A DNA stretch of 54,172 nucleotides, from the NCBI GenBank assembly GCA_002838815.1, contig LQGW01000007.1:1-54172 (forward strand). The letters are read 5' to 3'. Each line of letters begins with the position of its first letter. Positions within the stretch are counted from its first letter, which is position 1. The notes under the pieces were generated by a model. It was given only the letters and a program-made list of their open reading frames with translations, was not told the origin of the DNA and did no database searches. Below, piece after piece: positions 7,766 through 15,644 of the stretch. This stretch comes from Clostridiaceae bacterium JG1575. Its GTDB lineage: Bacteria > Bacillota > Clostridia > Clostridiales > Clostridiaceae. A program made the position numbers and the translations under genes.

Positions 7766-9240
7766 GGAATCCTCCTATAAATGCGGTTGAGTTCTTTTAA
7801 ATATTCGCGATGCTGCGGGGTTAGCGCTCCCTGCCTCATACGCCAATGCCAGTTGGTGCCTAAAGTGGACGGAGTGTTGAATCGGGCGCTGCTGTCTAGG
7901 TTGAGTACATCCTGAATCGGCGCCAAGGCCATCATGGATACGCTGGCCCAAGCGGTCCGCATCAACTCATGAGCAAAGTGCTCGGAAGCGGCCGCCACAT
8001 AAGCCAACGCAAAGGCTCGCTCCTGCTCGGAAGCGGCCTCTATAAAGCCCCGCGCCGTGGGCGTATCATGATTCGATGTGTAGACAACGGAGTTTTTGAT
8101 GTAGTGATGCGGCAGATACTGCGAATCCCCATACGGATCAAAAGCGAATACCAACACGTTCATCCCTGGAAATCCCGTCTTTTCAATGAGCTCCTCGACT
8201 TCGTCGGTCAAAAAGCCCAAATTTTCCGCCAGGATGGGCATCTCCCCAAACTCCTCCCGAAGCGCTTCAAATAGGTCCATTCCCGGGCCCTTCTCCCAGC
8301 GGCCAAAGCGGGCGCTGGGCGCCTGCGCGGGAATGGACCAGTAGCTTTCGAACCCTCGGAAATGATCGATGCGCACCCAATCATAAAGCCGCAAGGATTC
8401 GCGCAATCGAAGAATCCACCAACGATACCCTGTTTTTGCCATCTCATCCCAGCGATACAAGGGATTGCCCCAAAGCTGACCCTCATCAGTGAACTGATCC
8501 GGCGGGCACCCAGCCAAGGCTACGGGGTTGAGCGCTTCATCCAATAAGAAAAGGTGCGGGTCGCGCCATAAATCCGCACTATCTAAGGCAACGTAGATGG
8601 GAATGTCGCCAACGATCGCTACGCCTCGTTCATTGGCATAGGTTTTAAGGTGACTCCACTGTTGGAAAAAATAGTACTGAGTGAAGACCCAAAAGCCCAC
8701 TTCTTCCGCATGCTCCTCTCGAAAGTCCGCCAAGGCCTGGGCATCGCGCAGGCGATACGCCTTGGGCCACTGAAGCCAAGAGACGCCGCCGTGCGCCGTT
8801 TTAAGGGCCATGAATAGAGCGAAGTCCTCCAACCAGTGTTCCCCTTGAAGAAATGCCTCGAGGCGAGGAGCCAGGGATTCTTTGGCTCGAGCATAAGCCG
8901 CTCGAAGCAGCGGCAATTTTCGCTCATAGAGTCGGCCGTAATCCACCGACTCGGGGGAGTCATTCAACTTTTTTTCCTCAATTTCCTCCGCACTCAGGTA
9001 GCCCTCTTCAAGGAGGGCGCCAAGATCAATAAAATACGGGTTCCCCGCAAATGCAGAAACACTTTGATAGGGAGAATCCCCAAACCCTGTAATGCCCAAG
9101 GGTAAAATCTGCCAACACGTCGTGCCTGTTTCTTTCAAGGTCTCCACAAAATCATAGGCCGCAGGACCAAAGTCTCCGATGCCGTAGGGTCCCGGCAAGG
9201 AAGAGATATGCATCAATAATCCGCTCACGCGCTGATTCAT
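7762..9240 (-). CDS. malQ: 4-alpha-glucanotransferase (amylomaltase, GH77)
   Basis: 492 aa from MNQRVSGLLMHISSLPGPYG. This start matches the family N-terminus; the longer open frame up to 9432 is low-complexity leader sequence. GH77 signatures are visible: GIGDFG, the nucleophile region DWVRIDHFRGFESYW, the acid/base ENLG, and the TSNHDT segment. It transfers glucan chains between maltodextrins so that phosphorylase can use them. An AGAGAGG stands upstream and the gene overlaps glgP by four bases. Confidence 0.95.
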   Translation of the reverse strand: MNQRVSGLLMHISSLPGPYGIGDFGPAAYDFVETLKETGTTCWQILPLGITGFGDSPYQSVSAFAGNPYFIDLGALLEEGYLSAEEIEEKKLNDSPESVDYGRLYERKLPLLRAAYARAKESLAPRLEAFLQGEHWLEDFALFMALKTAHGGVSWLQWPKAYRLRDAQALADFREEHAEEVGFWVFTQYYFFQQWSHLKTYANERGVAIVGDIPIYVALDSADLWRDPHLFLLDEALNPVALAGCPPDQFTDEGQLWGNPLYRWDEMAKTGYRWWILRLRESLRLYDWVRIDHFRGFESYWSIPAQAPSARFGRWEKGPGMDLFEALREEFGEMPILAENLGFLTDEVEELIEKTGFPGMNVLVFAFDPYGDSQYLPHHYIKNSVVYTSNHDTPTARGFIEAASEQERAFALAYVAAASEHFAHELMRTAWASVSMMALAPIQDVLNLDSSARFNTPSTLGTNWHWRMRQGALTPQHREYLKELNRIYRRIP

Positions 9241-9289
9241 GCCGTTACAACCTCTCTTTCGGGGTTGCTGAGCGCACCCCTCCACAAAA

Positions 9290-9298
9290 AATATAACA
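9290..9298 (-). promoter_or_regulatory. Extended -10 promoter of malQ-glgP
   Basis: Minus strand TG (9297-9298), one base, TATATT (9290-9295), about 50 bases before the malQ ATG. No clear -35 box. Confidence 0.45.
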
Positions 9299-9465
9299 TC
9301 CCCCCGAGAAAAGAAATACCCCTTCCCCGCCCCAGGATTCTTTTCCCGCCCAGGGGTTGATGCTCCTTGTTCAAAAAAGAAGATTCTTTTGCCGCCCCAG
9401 CCTTGAAGGGCCTCGATGACGAGCGGCTCCATCCTTTGGGGCCTTTTTGAAGCAAAAGGGTCTCT

Positions 9466-9546
9466 TTAAAGGATCTGGTCGTTCTTTTTCGAAAACACCC
9501 ACAAGCCAAGGAACGATACCGCGATCGTTAAAATGAGCGACCCCAT
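9466..9546 (-). CDS. Possible 26-aa single-helix membrane peptide
   Basis: The frame reads MGSLILTIAVSFLGLW then VFSKKNDQIL and stop: one hydrophobic helix and a basic, polar tail, the classic shape of a small membrane peptide. A GGAG lies 11 bases upstream, farther than ideal. Length alone cannot exclude chance. Confidence 0.3.
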   Translation of the reverse strand: MGSLILTIAVSFLGLWVFSKKNDQIL

Positions 9547-9738
9547 CGTCCATGGACTCCGCGGGACTCGTCAAGCCGCCCCCCATTGGGGGCAATGGGA
9601 GGACCACAAATGGAATCCAGTGCCGTGTCCTTAATGGCTTTGATTTTGTTTGGCGCGGCCCAAAATAATGCCAACACCTCGAATGAAAAGATCCTATGGA
9701 TCCCATCGCTTTTGAATACCCGCGGATGAATCCGCCCC

Positions 9739-9782
9739 AGCCCCTTTAAGTCCGGGTTTTTTCAGGCGGGCTTAAAGGGGCT
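9739..9782. terminator. Long hairpin downstream of the SOS-regulated gene
   Basis: AGCCCCTTTAAG (9739-9750) pairs perfectly with CTTAAAGGGGCT (9771-9782) around a 20-base loop. The T-rich tail (CTGTTTTCC) is on the plus strand, whereas the nearest gene is on the minus strand, so its direction of action is unclear. Confidence 0.4.
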
Positions 9783-9823
9783 CTGTTTTCCAAACGATGC
9801 TTCAGCCCATGGGGCCCTATCCT

Positions 9824-10084
9824 TCACATTTTTTGCAAAAGCCACCGGTGATCCATGGGCAAATAGACCAATTCCGCTGGCACCTTTCGCCCCTTGAGCG
9901 CAATCAGGCAGGTAAAAATTTCTCGATTTTCATTGCCCAAACGTTCCCTACGATGCCCCACCACCTGAAGAATTCTTCCTTCGAGCGTCTCTTTTCCCAC
10001 CGTGCATTGAAACCGCACCGGGGTGAGCTCGCCCCGAAAATCAAACCATCCCAGCACATCCACCGGCATTTTCCGCCGCTTCAT
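9824..10084 (-). CDS. SOS-regulated small protein, 86 aa
   Basis: Starts MKRRKMPVDVLGWFDFRGEL; AGGGAGG lies 9 bases upstream. The protein is a compact alpha/beta-looking, basic sequence with a VRFQC strand, IFTCLI in the middle and a HRWLLQKM end; no membrane segment. From memory, short proteins of this type (WFD..G...P..RF at the start, ...W.L.KM at the end) occur in clostridia near Y-family polymerase genes; this is not verified. The promoter carries a perfect LexA box in its spacer, so a DNA-damage role is likely. Confidence 0.75.
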   Translation of the reverse strand: MKRRKMPVDVLGWFDFRGELTPVRFQCTVGKETLEGRILQVVGHRRERLGNENREIFTCLIALKGRKVPAELVYLPMDHRWLLQKM

Positions 10085-10117
10085 AGGCTTTAGCCTCCCT
10101 TGTCGCTTCTTACATTA

Positions 10118-10146
10118 ATTTTAGAACATACGTTCTTATTTCGCAA
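10118..10146 (-). promoter_or_regulatory. Promoter with LexA/DinR SOS box
   Basis: On the minus strand TTGCGA (10141-10146) and TAAAAT (10118-10123) are 17 bases apart. The spacer contains AGAACATACGTTCT, matching the Firmicutes LexA box GAAC-N4-GTTC exactly (10124-10135). A repressor there would block the -10/-35 region of the 86-aa gene, whose ATG is 33 bases downstream. Confidence 0.8.
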
Positions 10147-10251
10147 GAAGAATCCGCGCGCCTCATTTCTTTTTTACCTTGGGAAGGCTACACTAAGAGC
10201 AAGAACTGTCCCTTTTTCCTTTGACGCCCCAGAGTCTAGGAGGTGCGTTTT

Positions 10252-11208
10252 TTGACCAAAGATCTGCCCGTATTGACCCTTGACCGCATCTGCGGACAAT
10301 CCAGCGTTGGCCGCTACCGAGACGTCTGTTTGCAGTGCAAAGGCGGAGATCTTCTTGTCGTTTGGTCCAAGGAGCGCCAAAGCTTGGAATCCTTTCTTGA
10401 GGTACTGGCCCGAGAACGCGCTCCCTTATCGGGTCGCCTGGTGTTTCAAGGAACCGGCCTCGCCTGGGTCTCCTTGACCGATGAATTGGCCCCTTGGGCC
10501 AAGGTGGGCCCTGAGCTTACCGTGGCGGCAAGGGCCTCGGGAATGGCACCCGAGGCCCTCAGCGAGGCCCTTTCGGATTGGGATCTTGAAGGGACGGCCC
10601 ATATGCCCTGGGAGGCCTTGACGCTTTATGAACAACGGGCGCTGCTTTGGCTGTTGGCCCTGACGGAGCACCCGGACCTTTTGCTCCTTTTCGAGCCTCT
10701 AGAAGGGCTCAACGCCGCCCAGTGCGACAAAGCCATGGAACACTTTCGCCGGTATGCCAAGGGGGGGCGCATCGTCCTCATCGCCACCGTCACGCCCTGG
10801 CATTACCCGAAGGACCTGCCGACCTTTTCCCTGGATTCTCCCAACTTAAGGGAGTCAAGCGCTCCCCCCGCTCCCTCGTGGTGGGGAGCGACGGCGGCTA
10901 TAAATCCGCCTGAAACCGCTTTGTTGCCTTCATCCTCTGTTTTTCGTCCTCTGGCCCAAGAGCCCTCGGTTGCGCCTCCCGTGCAGCCCCTCAAAAGCGA
11001 GCCCATCGCTTACTTTTTAAAGATTGCCCCCACCCCAGAGCTCACACATCATCTGCGGCGCCTTTCCGCTCTAAGCTTTGTGGAGCCCTTGGCGCAGGGC
11101 TATCTTTTGGAAGTCCCTAGGGCCTTCGATCAAGACCTTGGCGCGCTCTTATCACCCTTGAACCTTCCCGCCGATGCGCTCCATCCTTACCCAGGAGGTC
11201 CATCATGA
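10252..11208 (+). CDS. ABC ATPase-like protein with degenerate ATP-binding motifs
   Basis: 318 aa from a TTG at 10252, 8 bases after AGGAGG (an in-frame GTG at 10243 overlaps that site). The order of an ABC ATPase domain is kept: a strand, then the Walker A place (residues 38-45, WSKERQSL, with no GxxGxGKS), the signature place (LTLYEQ at 123-128 instead of LSGGQ), and the Walker B place (LLLLFEP at 143-149, Asp replaced by Phe, Glu kept). A C-terminal extension (about 245-315) resembles the regulatory tail of ABC-2 exporter ATPases. ATP binding and hydrolysis look lost. It starts an operon with two membrane proteins (ATGA overlap with the next gene), so it may act as a structural partner. 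Confidence 0.7.
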   Translation: MTKDLPVLTLDRICGQSSVGRYRDVCLQCKGGDLLVVWSKERQSLESFLEVLARERAPLSGRLVFQGTGLAWVSLTDELAPWAKVGPELTVAARASGMAPEALSEALSDWDLEGTAHMPWEALTLYEQRALLWLLALTEHPDLLLLFEPLEGLNAAQCDKAMEHFRRYAKGGRIVLIATVTPWHYPKDLPTFSLDSPNLRESSAPPAPSWWGATAAINPPETALLPSSSVFRPLAQEPSVAPPVQPLKSEPIAYFLKIAPTPELTHHLRRLSALSFVEPLAQGYLLEVPRAFDQDLGALLSPLNLPADALHPYPGGPS

Positions 11209-12227
11209 CTGCGTCTGCGTCAACATCCCCTCGCCGGGCCGCAAAAAATAGCAGCTCCAGCACTCTTTTTTCGACGCCCCTGCTTTTGTTCCTTTTCAGC
11301 CTGATTTTTTTCCTCGTTTTGGCTGATCTACTCTTCGGGTTCTCGACGGCCAATCCCTTAAACCCTCCTGGTCCTTCGGCCCCTGCGCTGAGGCTGGACC
11401 CCTCTTTTTTGCCCAAGCCGCTCGCCCAAGCCTATGAAGCAGGTGCTGCAAACTCCCCAGCGCCCCCTAAGACTCTTTGGCGTCCCGGGGCATCTTCCTT
11501 GCCTTTTGAAGGGTTAGAGGGTCGCGACGTCCTTTATTTAAGCTACGCCCTTTTCTCGCCCTTTCTTTTGGCCCTGGTGTGTCTTTTGGCGGTCTTTGGC
11601 GAAAAGGAACGCCCAAGATCCCGGCAAGATCGCTTCGTTCCTTGGAAGCTTCTTTTCGGCCTTTTGGGAGCCTTCGGCCTGCCCCGGCTGTTGCTTTTGG
11701 CTTTGAGTTTTGCCACGGGGCGCCTTGGGCCCCTATCCCAGGCGGTTTTTTGGAACCCCAGCCCGATTTTTTTGGAAGCGCTGGATGCGCTGCCCCCACA
11801 AACGCCGCGCTTTTTCGCCCAGGGCAGCCGTCCCTTCGGCGTTGCCTTGGCTTTTCTTTCCCTGTATGAAGCCTTTCAAATCCTTTCTTGGGTGGCTTTG
11901 GGAACCCTATTGCATCACAAAACGCGCCACCCCCTGTTGCGTTTTTTTATTCCCTTATTCAGCCTTTGGGGGGCGGAGCTCTTTTGGGTCAACAGCAAAA
12001 GCGCCTGGCTGGTCTTTTTCTTTCCTGCCGTGCAAAATCCCTGGCGCGACACTTTGGGCTCTGCCTCGTTGGGTTTGGGATACCCCTTGGTGCGCGGTGT
12101 TCCAAGGGACTACGGCTTGGCGATTTTCGCCTTGGGCGCTTGGGCTTTTCTGTTCTTTTGGCTGGCCGCACGTAAGACGCCACCCCCTGCCTTGCTAAAG
12201 GAGGACTTGCAGCATGCGAACGACTAG
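11205..12227 (+). CDS. Six-helix membrane protein of a putative ABC-2-like complex (1)
   Basis: 340 aa. After a basic start, about six hydrophobic segments follow: near 27-47, with a ~60-residue Pro-rich outside loop after it, then near 105-130, 150-172, 210-238, 245-265 and 298-318. The first-helix/large-loop/helix-bundle shape resembles ABC-2 permeases, but no conserved motif is recognised. The ATG overlaps the end of the ATPase-like gene by four bases and the next gene overlaps its 3' end by 14 bases. Confidence 0.6.
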   Translation: MTASASTSPRRAAKNSSSSTLFSTPLLLFLFSLIFFLVLADLLFGFSTANPLNPPGPSAPALRLDPSFLPKPLAQAYEAGAANSPAPPKTLWRPGASSLPFEGLEGRDVLYLSYALFSPFLLALVCLLAVFGEKERPRSRQDRFVPWKLLFGLLGAFGLPRLLLLALSFATGRLGPLSQAVFWNPSPIFLEALDALPPQTPRFFAQGSRPFGVALAFLSLYEAFQILSWVALGTLLHHKTRHPLLRFFIPLFSLWGAELFWVNSKSAWLVFFFPAVQNPWRDTLGSASLGLGYPLVRGVPRDYGLAIFALGAWAFLFFWLAARKTPPPALLKEDLQHAND

Positions 12228-13347
12228 AGCGTACGGCGCACGCATCCGTCAAAGCGGCTTTGTGTTGCTTTTGGTTTTGATCTTCGGGGTGATGGCCCTG
12301 GACGGCCTGCAAAAGCCCGATCCTTCGGCAACGCTCCCCCGTTTTTCTTGGCAAGATCAACGGGCGGATCTTTTGATGAAAACCCGGCGCCTGGCCGATG
12401 AGCGAGCGTACTGGCTGGCTCAAGACAACGCATTCGCTTCCTCTGCCTATGATCAAGCCCTCAAAAAACTCCTTGTAGCGTCCGAGGCTTCCCTTCGCTC
12501 TCTTTATGGGGAAGTCTCCCAAGAGCATTATTACGCCCAGGTGTATGCGCCGGCGGTGGTAAACACCCTGCCGCAAGCAACCGAATTTGATCCCTTGGCG
12601 AGGGCAAGGCAAGCCGTCCTAAAAGAGAATCTTCGCCAACGGGCGCCCTTAATTCTTGAGGGGTCCAGCGTCTCGGGTCGACTGCTGCGGGTGACGAACC
12701 ACGCGCGCCTTTGGTTGCTTTTTTTGCCCCTGGCATCTTTTGGCATCCTCTACGGCGCGCCAACGAGTCTCTTAAACCCCCAGAAAAAAGACCATAGAGC
12801 CCCCGCTTTGGGGGCGATGATCCTAAGCTGCGTGCTGGCCCATCTGCTGCTACGCATGGCCTTATGGTTCGTTTTTACCCTCTTCTACGACGATTCGGAA
12901 GGCGCCATGAGGGTTCTTGCCCCTTGGACGGCAGATGCTGCCCAAAGCCCCGGCGAATCCCTCCACGCTCTTTTACTTTGGCAGACTCTTTTGGATCTTC
13001 TCTTCTCAAGTCTTGTATGCGTTGTGCTTTTTCTTTTCACCACCCGCTTCACCCCCTTCCTCGCCCAAGGCTTATGCCTGCTGCTGTTTTTGCCCGGAGT
13101 TCTTTTGCCCAAGGATCTTTTTCTCCCCCTTGGCCCTCCCTTGGCGCCTCTGGTTTACCCTTTGCTCTACCTTGGCGCACCGCGCCTTCCTCTGGCGCTC
13201 CATGATCCCGTTCATTCCCTCTCTTTCGCTCCTGCGCCCCTGACGGCGCTAGGGTATTTTTCCGCCGCCCTCTTTATCTGCCTTTGGACCGCCCGTCTCA
13301 TGCTTTACCCCATAGATCATGCAAAGAGCCGTTTGCGAGCACCCTAG
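12214..13347 (+). CDS. Six-helix membrane protein of a putative ABC-2-like complex (2)
   Basis: 377 aa. One N-terminal helix (about 13-32) is followed by a ~130-residue soluble loop (residues 40-170; helical, with KTRRLADERAYWLAQ and SQEHYYAQVYAP). Then come five further helices from about 173 to 368. A large outside domain between helices 1 and 2 is common in ABC-2 permeases that export peptides or lipids. It is the last gene of the three-gene unit. The substrate is unknown. Confidence 0.6.
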   Translation: MRTTRAYGARIRQSGFVLLLVLIFGVMALDGLQKPDPSATLPRFSWQDQRADLLMKTRRLADERAYWLAQDNAFASSAYDQALKKLLVASEASLRSLYGEVSQEHYYAQVYAPAVVNTLPQATEFDPLARARQAVLKENLRQRAPLILEGSSVSGRLLRVTNHARLWLLFLPLASFGILYGAPTSLLNPQKKDHRAPALGAMILSCVLAHLLLRMALWFVFTLFYDDSEGAMRVLAPWTADAAQSPGESLHALLLWQTLLDLLFSSLVCVVLFLFTTRFTPFLAQGLCLLLFLPGVLLPKDLFLPLGPPLAPLVYPLLYLGAPRLPLALHDPVHSLSFAPAPLTALGYFSAALFICLWTARLMLYPIDHAKSRLRAP

Positions 13348-13441
13348 GTCCAAAAGTTGCGCCAATTGTAAAGAAACAGGACAAAGTGTAAACGAAAGCC
13401 TAACTTTTGACCCAAGCACCGCCGCCTTGGCTTTTGGCGCC

Positions 13442-13447
13442 TATAAT
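13442..13447 (+). promoter_or_regulatory. -10 box of the L25 gene
   Basis: TATAAT at 13442-13447, 60 bases before the L25 ATG. No good -35 box is found at the right distance. Confidence 0.4.
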
Positions 13448-13507
13448 GGAATAGAAGTTTACGAAAAACGGCCTGGAGTGCCCATCAAAGAAGAAGGAGT
13501 ATGTAAC

Positions 13508-14152
13508 ATGGCAAACGATAAGAAATATTATTCCATCAAAGCCCGGAGCGCTTCCCGAAAGCTCCATGAATTACGCACCGAGGGCAATGTCCCTGGTGTG
13601 ATCTATGGAGGAACTTTGAAAGGCGGACAGCCCTTTGAGATTCAGCGCAGCGTCCTCAATGATATGTTCAAAAGCAACACCAAATCCAGCGTCATCGACA
13701 TCGACTACGACGGCGACAAAGGATCCGTTATTGTGCGTGAGGTGCAGCGAGATCCCGTATCCGGAGAAATCATTCACATTGATTTGCAAGCCATCCGCCG
13801 CGATGAAGTCTTGACCTTGCCCATCCCCATCCTTTATTTGGGAGAGGATGAGGTCAACAACCGCCGCCTCATCGTCAATACGAACTTGACGGAATTGGAA
13901 GTGCGCGGCCCCGCCAACGAAATTCCCGAATCCGTGGAGATCGATTTGAAGGGCAAGACCCTGGAGGATCGCATGGAAGCGTCCATGATCCAGCTGCCCG
14001 AGGGCATCGAGCTTGTGACATCGGCAGATGAACTGCTGTACACCATCACCGAGTCCCGCATGGAAGCCTCATTGGAAGCCATGGACGAGGAGCAGGATCG
14101 CTCGGAGGAAGGCCCTGAGCTTGTGGAGACCCGTAAAAAGAGCGAAGAATAA
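13508..14152 (+). CDS. rplY: Ribosomal protein L25 / general stress protein Ctc
   Basis: 214 aa from MANDKKYYSIKARSAS, with AAGGAG upstream; the longer open frame before it is non-coding. The N-terminal L25 domain (about 5-95; KLRTEGNVPGVIYGG-type motif and HIDLQAI) binds 5S rRNA. The C-terminal beta domain (about 100-190; LGEDEVNN, LEVRGPANEIPESVEIDL, ELPEGIELV-type) marks the long Ctc form. It ends in an acidic tail. It sits alone between its own -10 box and a strong terminator. Confidence 0.95.
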   Translation: MANDKKYYSIKARSASRKLHELRTEGNVPGVIYGGTLKGGQPFEIQRSVLNDMFKSNTKSSVIDIDYDGDKGSVIVREVQRDPVSGEIIHIDLQAIRRDEVLTLPIPILYLGEDEVNNRRLIVNTNLTELEVRGPANEIPESVEIDLKGKTLEDRMEASMIQLPEGIELVTSADELLYTITESRMEASLEAMDEEQDRSEEGPELVETRKKSEE

Positions 14153-14174
14153 TTCTTCTGAACCCCCCATACCA

Positions 14175-14217
14175 AAGGCCCGCGGTCCAATTGGACCGCG
14201 GGCCTTCACTTGTTTTG
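14175..14217 (+). terminator. Terminator of the L25 gene
   Basis: A 14-bp perfect stem (AAGGCCCGCGGTCC with its complement, AATT loop) followed by CACTTGTTTT. Confidence 0.85.
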
Positions 14218-14252
14218 GATCCATATAAAAAAGATCCGGCGATTTCAAGGGA

Positions 14253-15020
14253 TTAAGGGATGGGAGCCTTCAACGCCCCCCCATAGACGGTCAACACCTT
14301 CAAAAACGATCCGGTTTCCCGCAGCATGGCGTAAAGAAAAACCGACGGTGGGCTCGGAGCCGCTAAGATTTGGCAGGTAAGGCCTTCCGCTTGGGCGATG
14401 CTGGCGCACCGGCAGCAATGAAAGGAATTCGTGATGAGAAGCCCACGCCCCGAAAGACCTTTCGATGATAGGATCGCCTTGCTTTTTTGCACGTTCGCAA
14501 TGGTGTCTTTGGCTTCCTCTTCCAGAAGAATCCGCTGAGGGTCGATGCCGCGCTGGGTTAGGTAGCGCTGCATGACCCGAGCCTCCGTGTGCGCCTCCCC
14601 AGAGCCTAAGCCGCCGGAAACAATGACCGGCAGGGTTGGCCCTCGCCGCAAGATCGGCAGCGCAGCATCCAGTCGGCATCGCAGGGCCCAGGAGGGCTCT
14701 TCCCCATCGATGCCCGCGCCCGGGATCATCACCCACGAGAGTTCCTGAAGCTTCAGGGGCACGCGCTGATTGCGGATCATATAAAGAAGATTCGCCCCTG
14801 GGAAGGCCAAAACCAGCACGAGCATCAACGAACAAACGCCGCGGTACCCCCCGGGAGAAAACGCCCACTGCAACAAAAGCCAGCCGGCCAAAAGGGGCAA
14901 AAATCCCCAGGGATTGGGCAACAGCAGGAAGGACGCTCCTTGAAGAACCATAAACAACGCAAAAAGAGCTCCGCGCTGCTGCAGAGCCCTGCCTTTTTGA
15001 AGCCTCTCAGATCGTCTCAT
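14253..15020 (-). CDS. DUF218 (YdcF/ElyC/SanA-type) membrane protein
   Basis: 255 aa. Hydrophobic segments at about 20-35, 37-52 and 61-80 are followed by a DUF218 domain: VMIPGAGIDGEEPSWALRCRLDAAL, the VSGGLG strand, E-AxxM..YL..RGI (EARVMQRYLTQRGID) and LLEEEAKDTIANV, then the ITNSFHCCR segment. Family members act in envelope or peptidoglycan precursor homeostasis; the reaction is not established. Its ATG overlaps the stop of the upstream gene (TGATG). Confidence 0.8.
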   Translation of the reverse strand: MRRSERLQKGRALQQRGALFALFMVLQGASFLLLPNPWGFLPLLAGWLLLQWAFSPGGYRGVCSLMLVLVLAFPGANLLYMIRNQRVPLKLQELSWVMIPGAGIDGEEPSWALRCRLDAALPILRRGPTLPVIVSGGLGSGEAHTEARVMQRYLTQRGIDPQRILLEEEAKDTIANVQKSKAILSSKGLSGRGLLITNSFHCCRCASIAQAEGLTCQILAAPSPPSVFLYAMLRETGSFLKVLTVYGGALKAPIP

Positions 15021-15298
15021 CAGATCACCCGTACAACGCCGTCTTTAATGTAATCCAAAATCAGCAGTTCTCCCTCAATTTCTTTGGTTTCCGGCTTGAT
15101 GCGGAACAATCCCCGAAAAAGATCTTCCTTGCGCTCGCCAAAGCGGATGAGCACCGAATCTTTTCTTTTAGATGCCGACGGCTCCAAATGCTGATACTGT
15201 TCCGAGATTAACTTAATGACTTCAAATGGATCTTCTTTGATTTTTTTAGCTTCCAATGCGCTTTTCACGGCATTGTATACTTCACGTTCGGTCATCAT
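15020..15298 (-). CDS. Conserved-looking small soluble protein, 92 aa
   Basis: The frame begins MMTEREVYNAVKSALEAKKI; a GTG at 15304 is an alternative start and the GGGGTGGGG upstream serves either. A charged helical N-terminal half is followed by strands (DSVLIRFGERKEDLFRGLF, GELLILDYIKDGVVRV). No membrane segment. It is translationally coupled to the DUF218 gene. The family is not recognised. Confidence 0.6.
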   Translation of the reverse strand: MMTEREVYNAVKSALEAKKIKEDPFEVIKLISEQYQHLEPSASKRKDSVLIRFGERKEDLFRGLFRIKPETKEIEGELLILDYIKDGVVRVI

Positions 15299-15644
15299 CC
15301 CCACCCCACTTTTCTAAGAGCATTCTAACATAGAACCTGCGGGAAATGAATATCCGTGGGCTCTTCATGAACCTTTTTGCTAAGAAGCCGGGCCAAACAA
15401 GAGCATCTTTGCACGGCCTTTGAGGCGCAGGGGGACAACTTTTGAACCATGTCCCCAAAACAAAGAGAAAAACCCTTTTCATTTTCCCCTTGAGAGAGAA
15501 GGAATGATATAATCAGGGAAACTAAGAGGTTGAGGGAGCGCGATCAATAGATTAGAATAATTCTAAACTTAACCATATCGTTACTCATCGTTCACCTTTT
15601 GTTGATCTCGTTTTGATACTATTCTATTGTTAAGGAGAACACAC
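15299..15644. other. Intergenic region before degV
   Basis: Divergent spacer between the 92-aa gene and degV. Apart from the promoter elements and palindrome at 15508-15622 no gene is seen. Confidence 0.5.
15508..15622 (+). promoter_or_regulatory. Control region of degV-rbr with a PerR/Fur-like 7-1-7 palindrome
   Basis: Two candidate promoters: TATAAT at 15508-15513 and an extended -10 (TG at 15614, TACTAT at 15617-15622). Between them lies the perfect 7-1-7 inverted repeat TTAGAATAATTCTAA (15552-15566). It agrees with the B. subtilis PerR consensus TTATAATNATTATAA at 13 of 15 positions, the two differences being symmetric. A peroxide sensor is plausible because rubrerythrin lies in the same transcription unit. 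Confidence 0.6.

Larger units (their letters stand above)
9241..9823. other. Interval upstream of malQ; mostly without a gene
   Basis: It holds the malQ promoter, a possible 26-aa membrane peptide (9466-9546, minus) and a long hairpin at 9739-9782. The stretch 9550-9730 shows protein-like pieces in several frames on both strands, none with a start site, so it may be decayed sequence. Confidence 0.4.
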
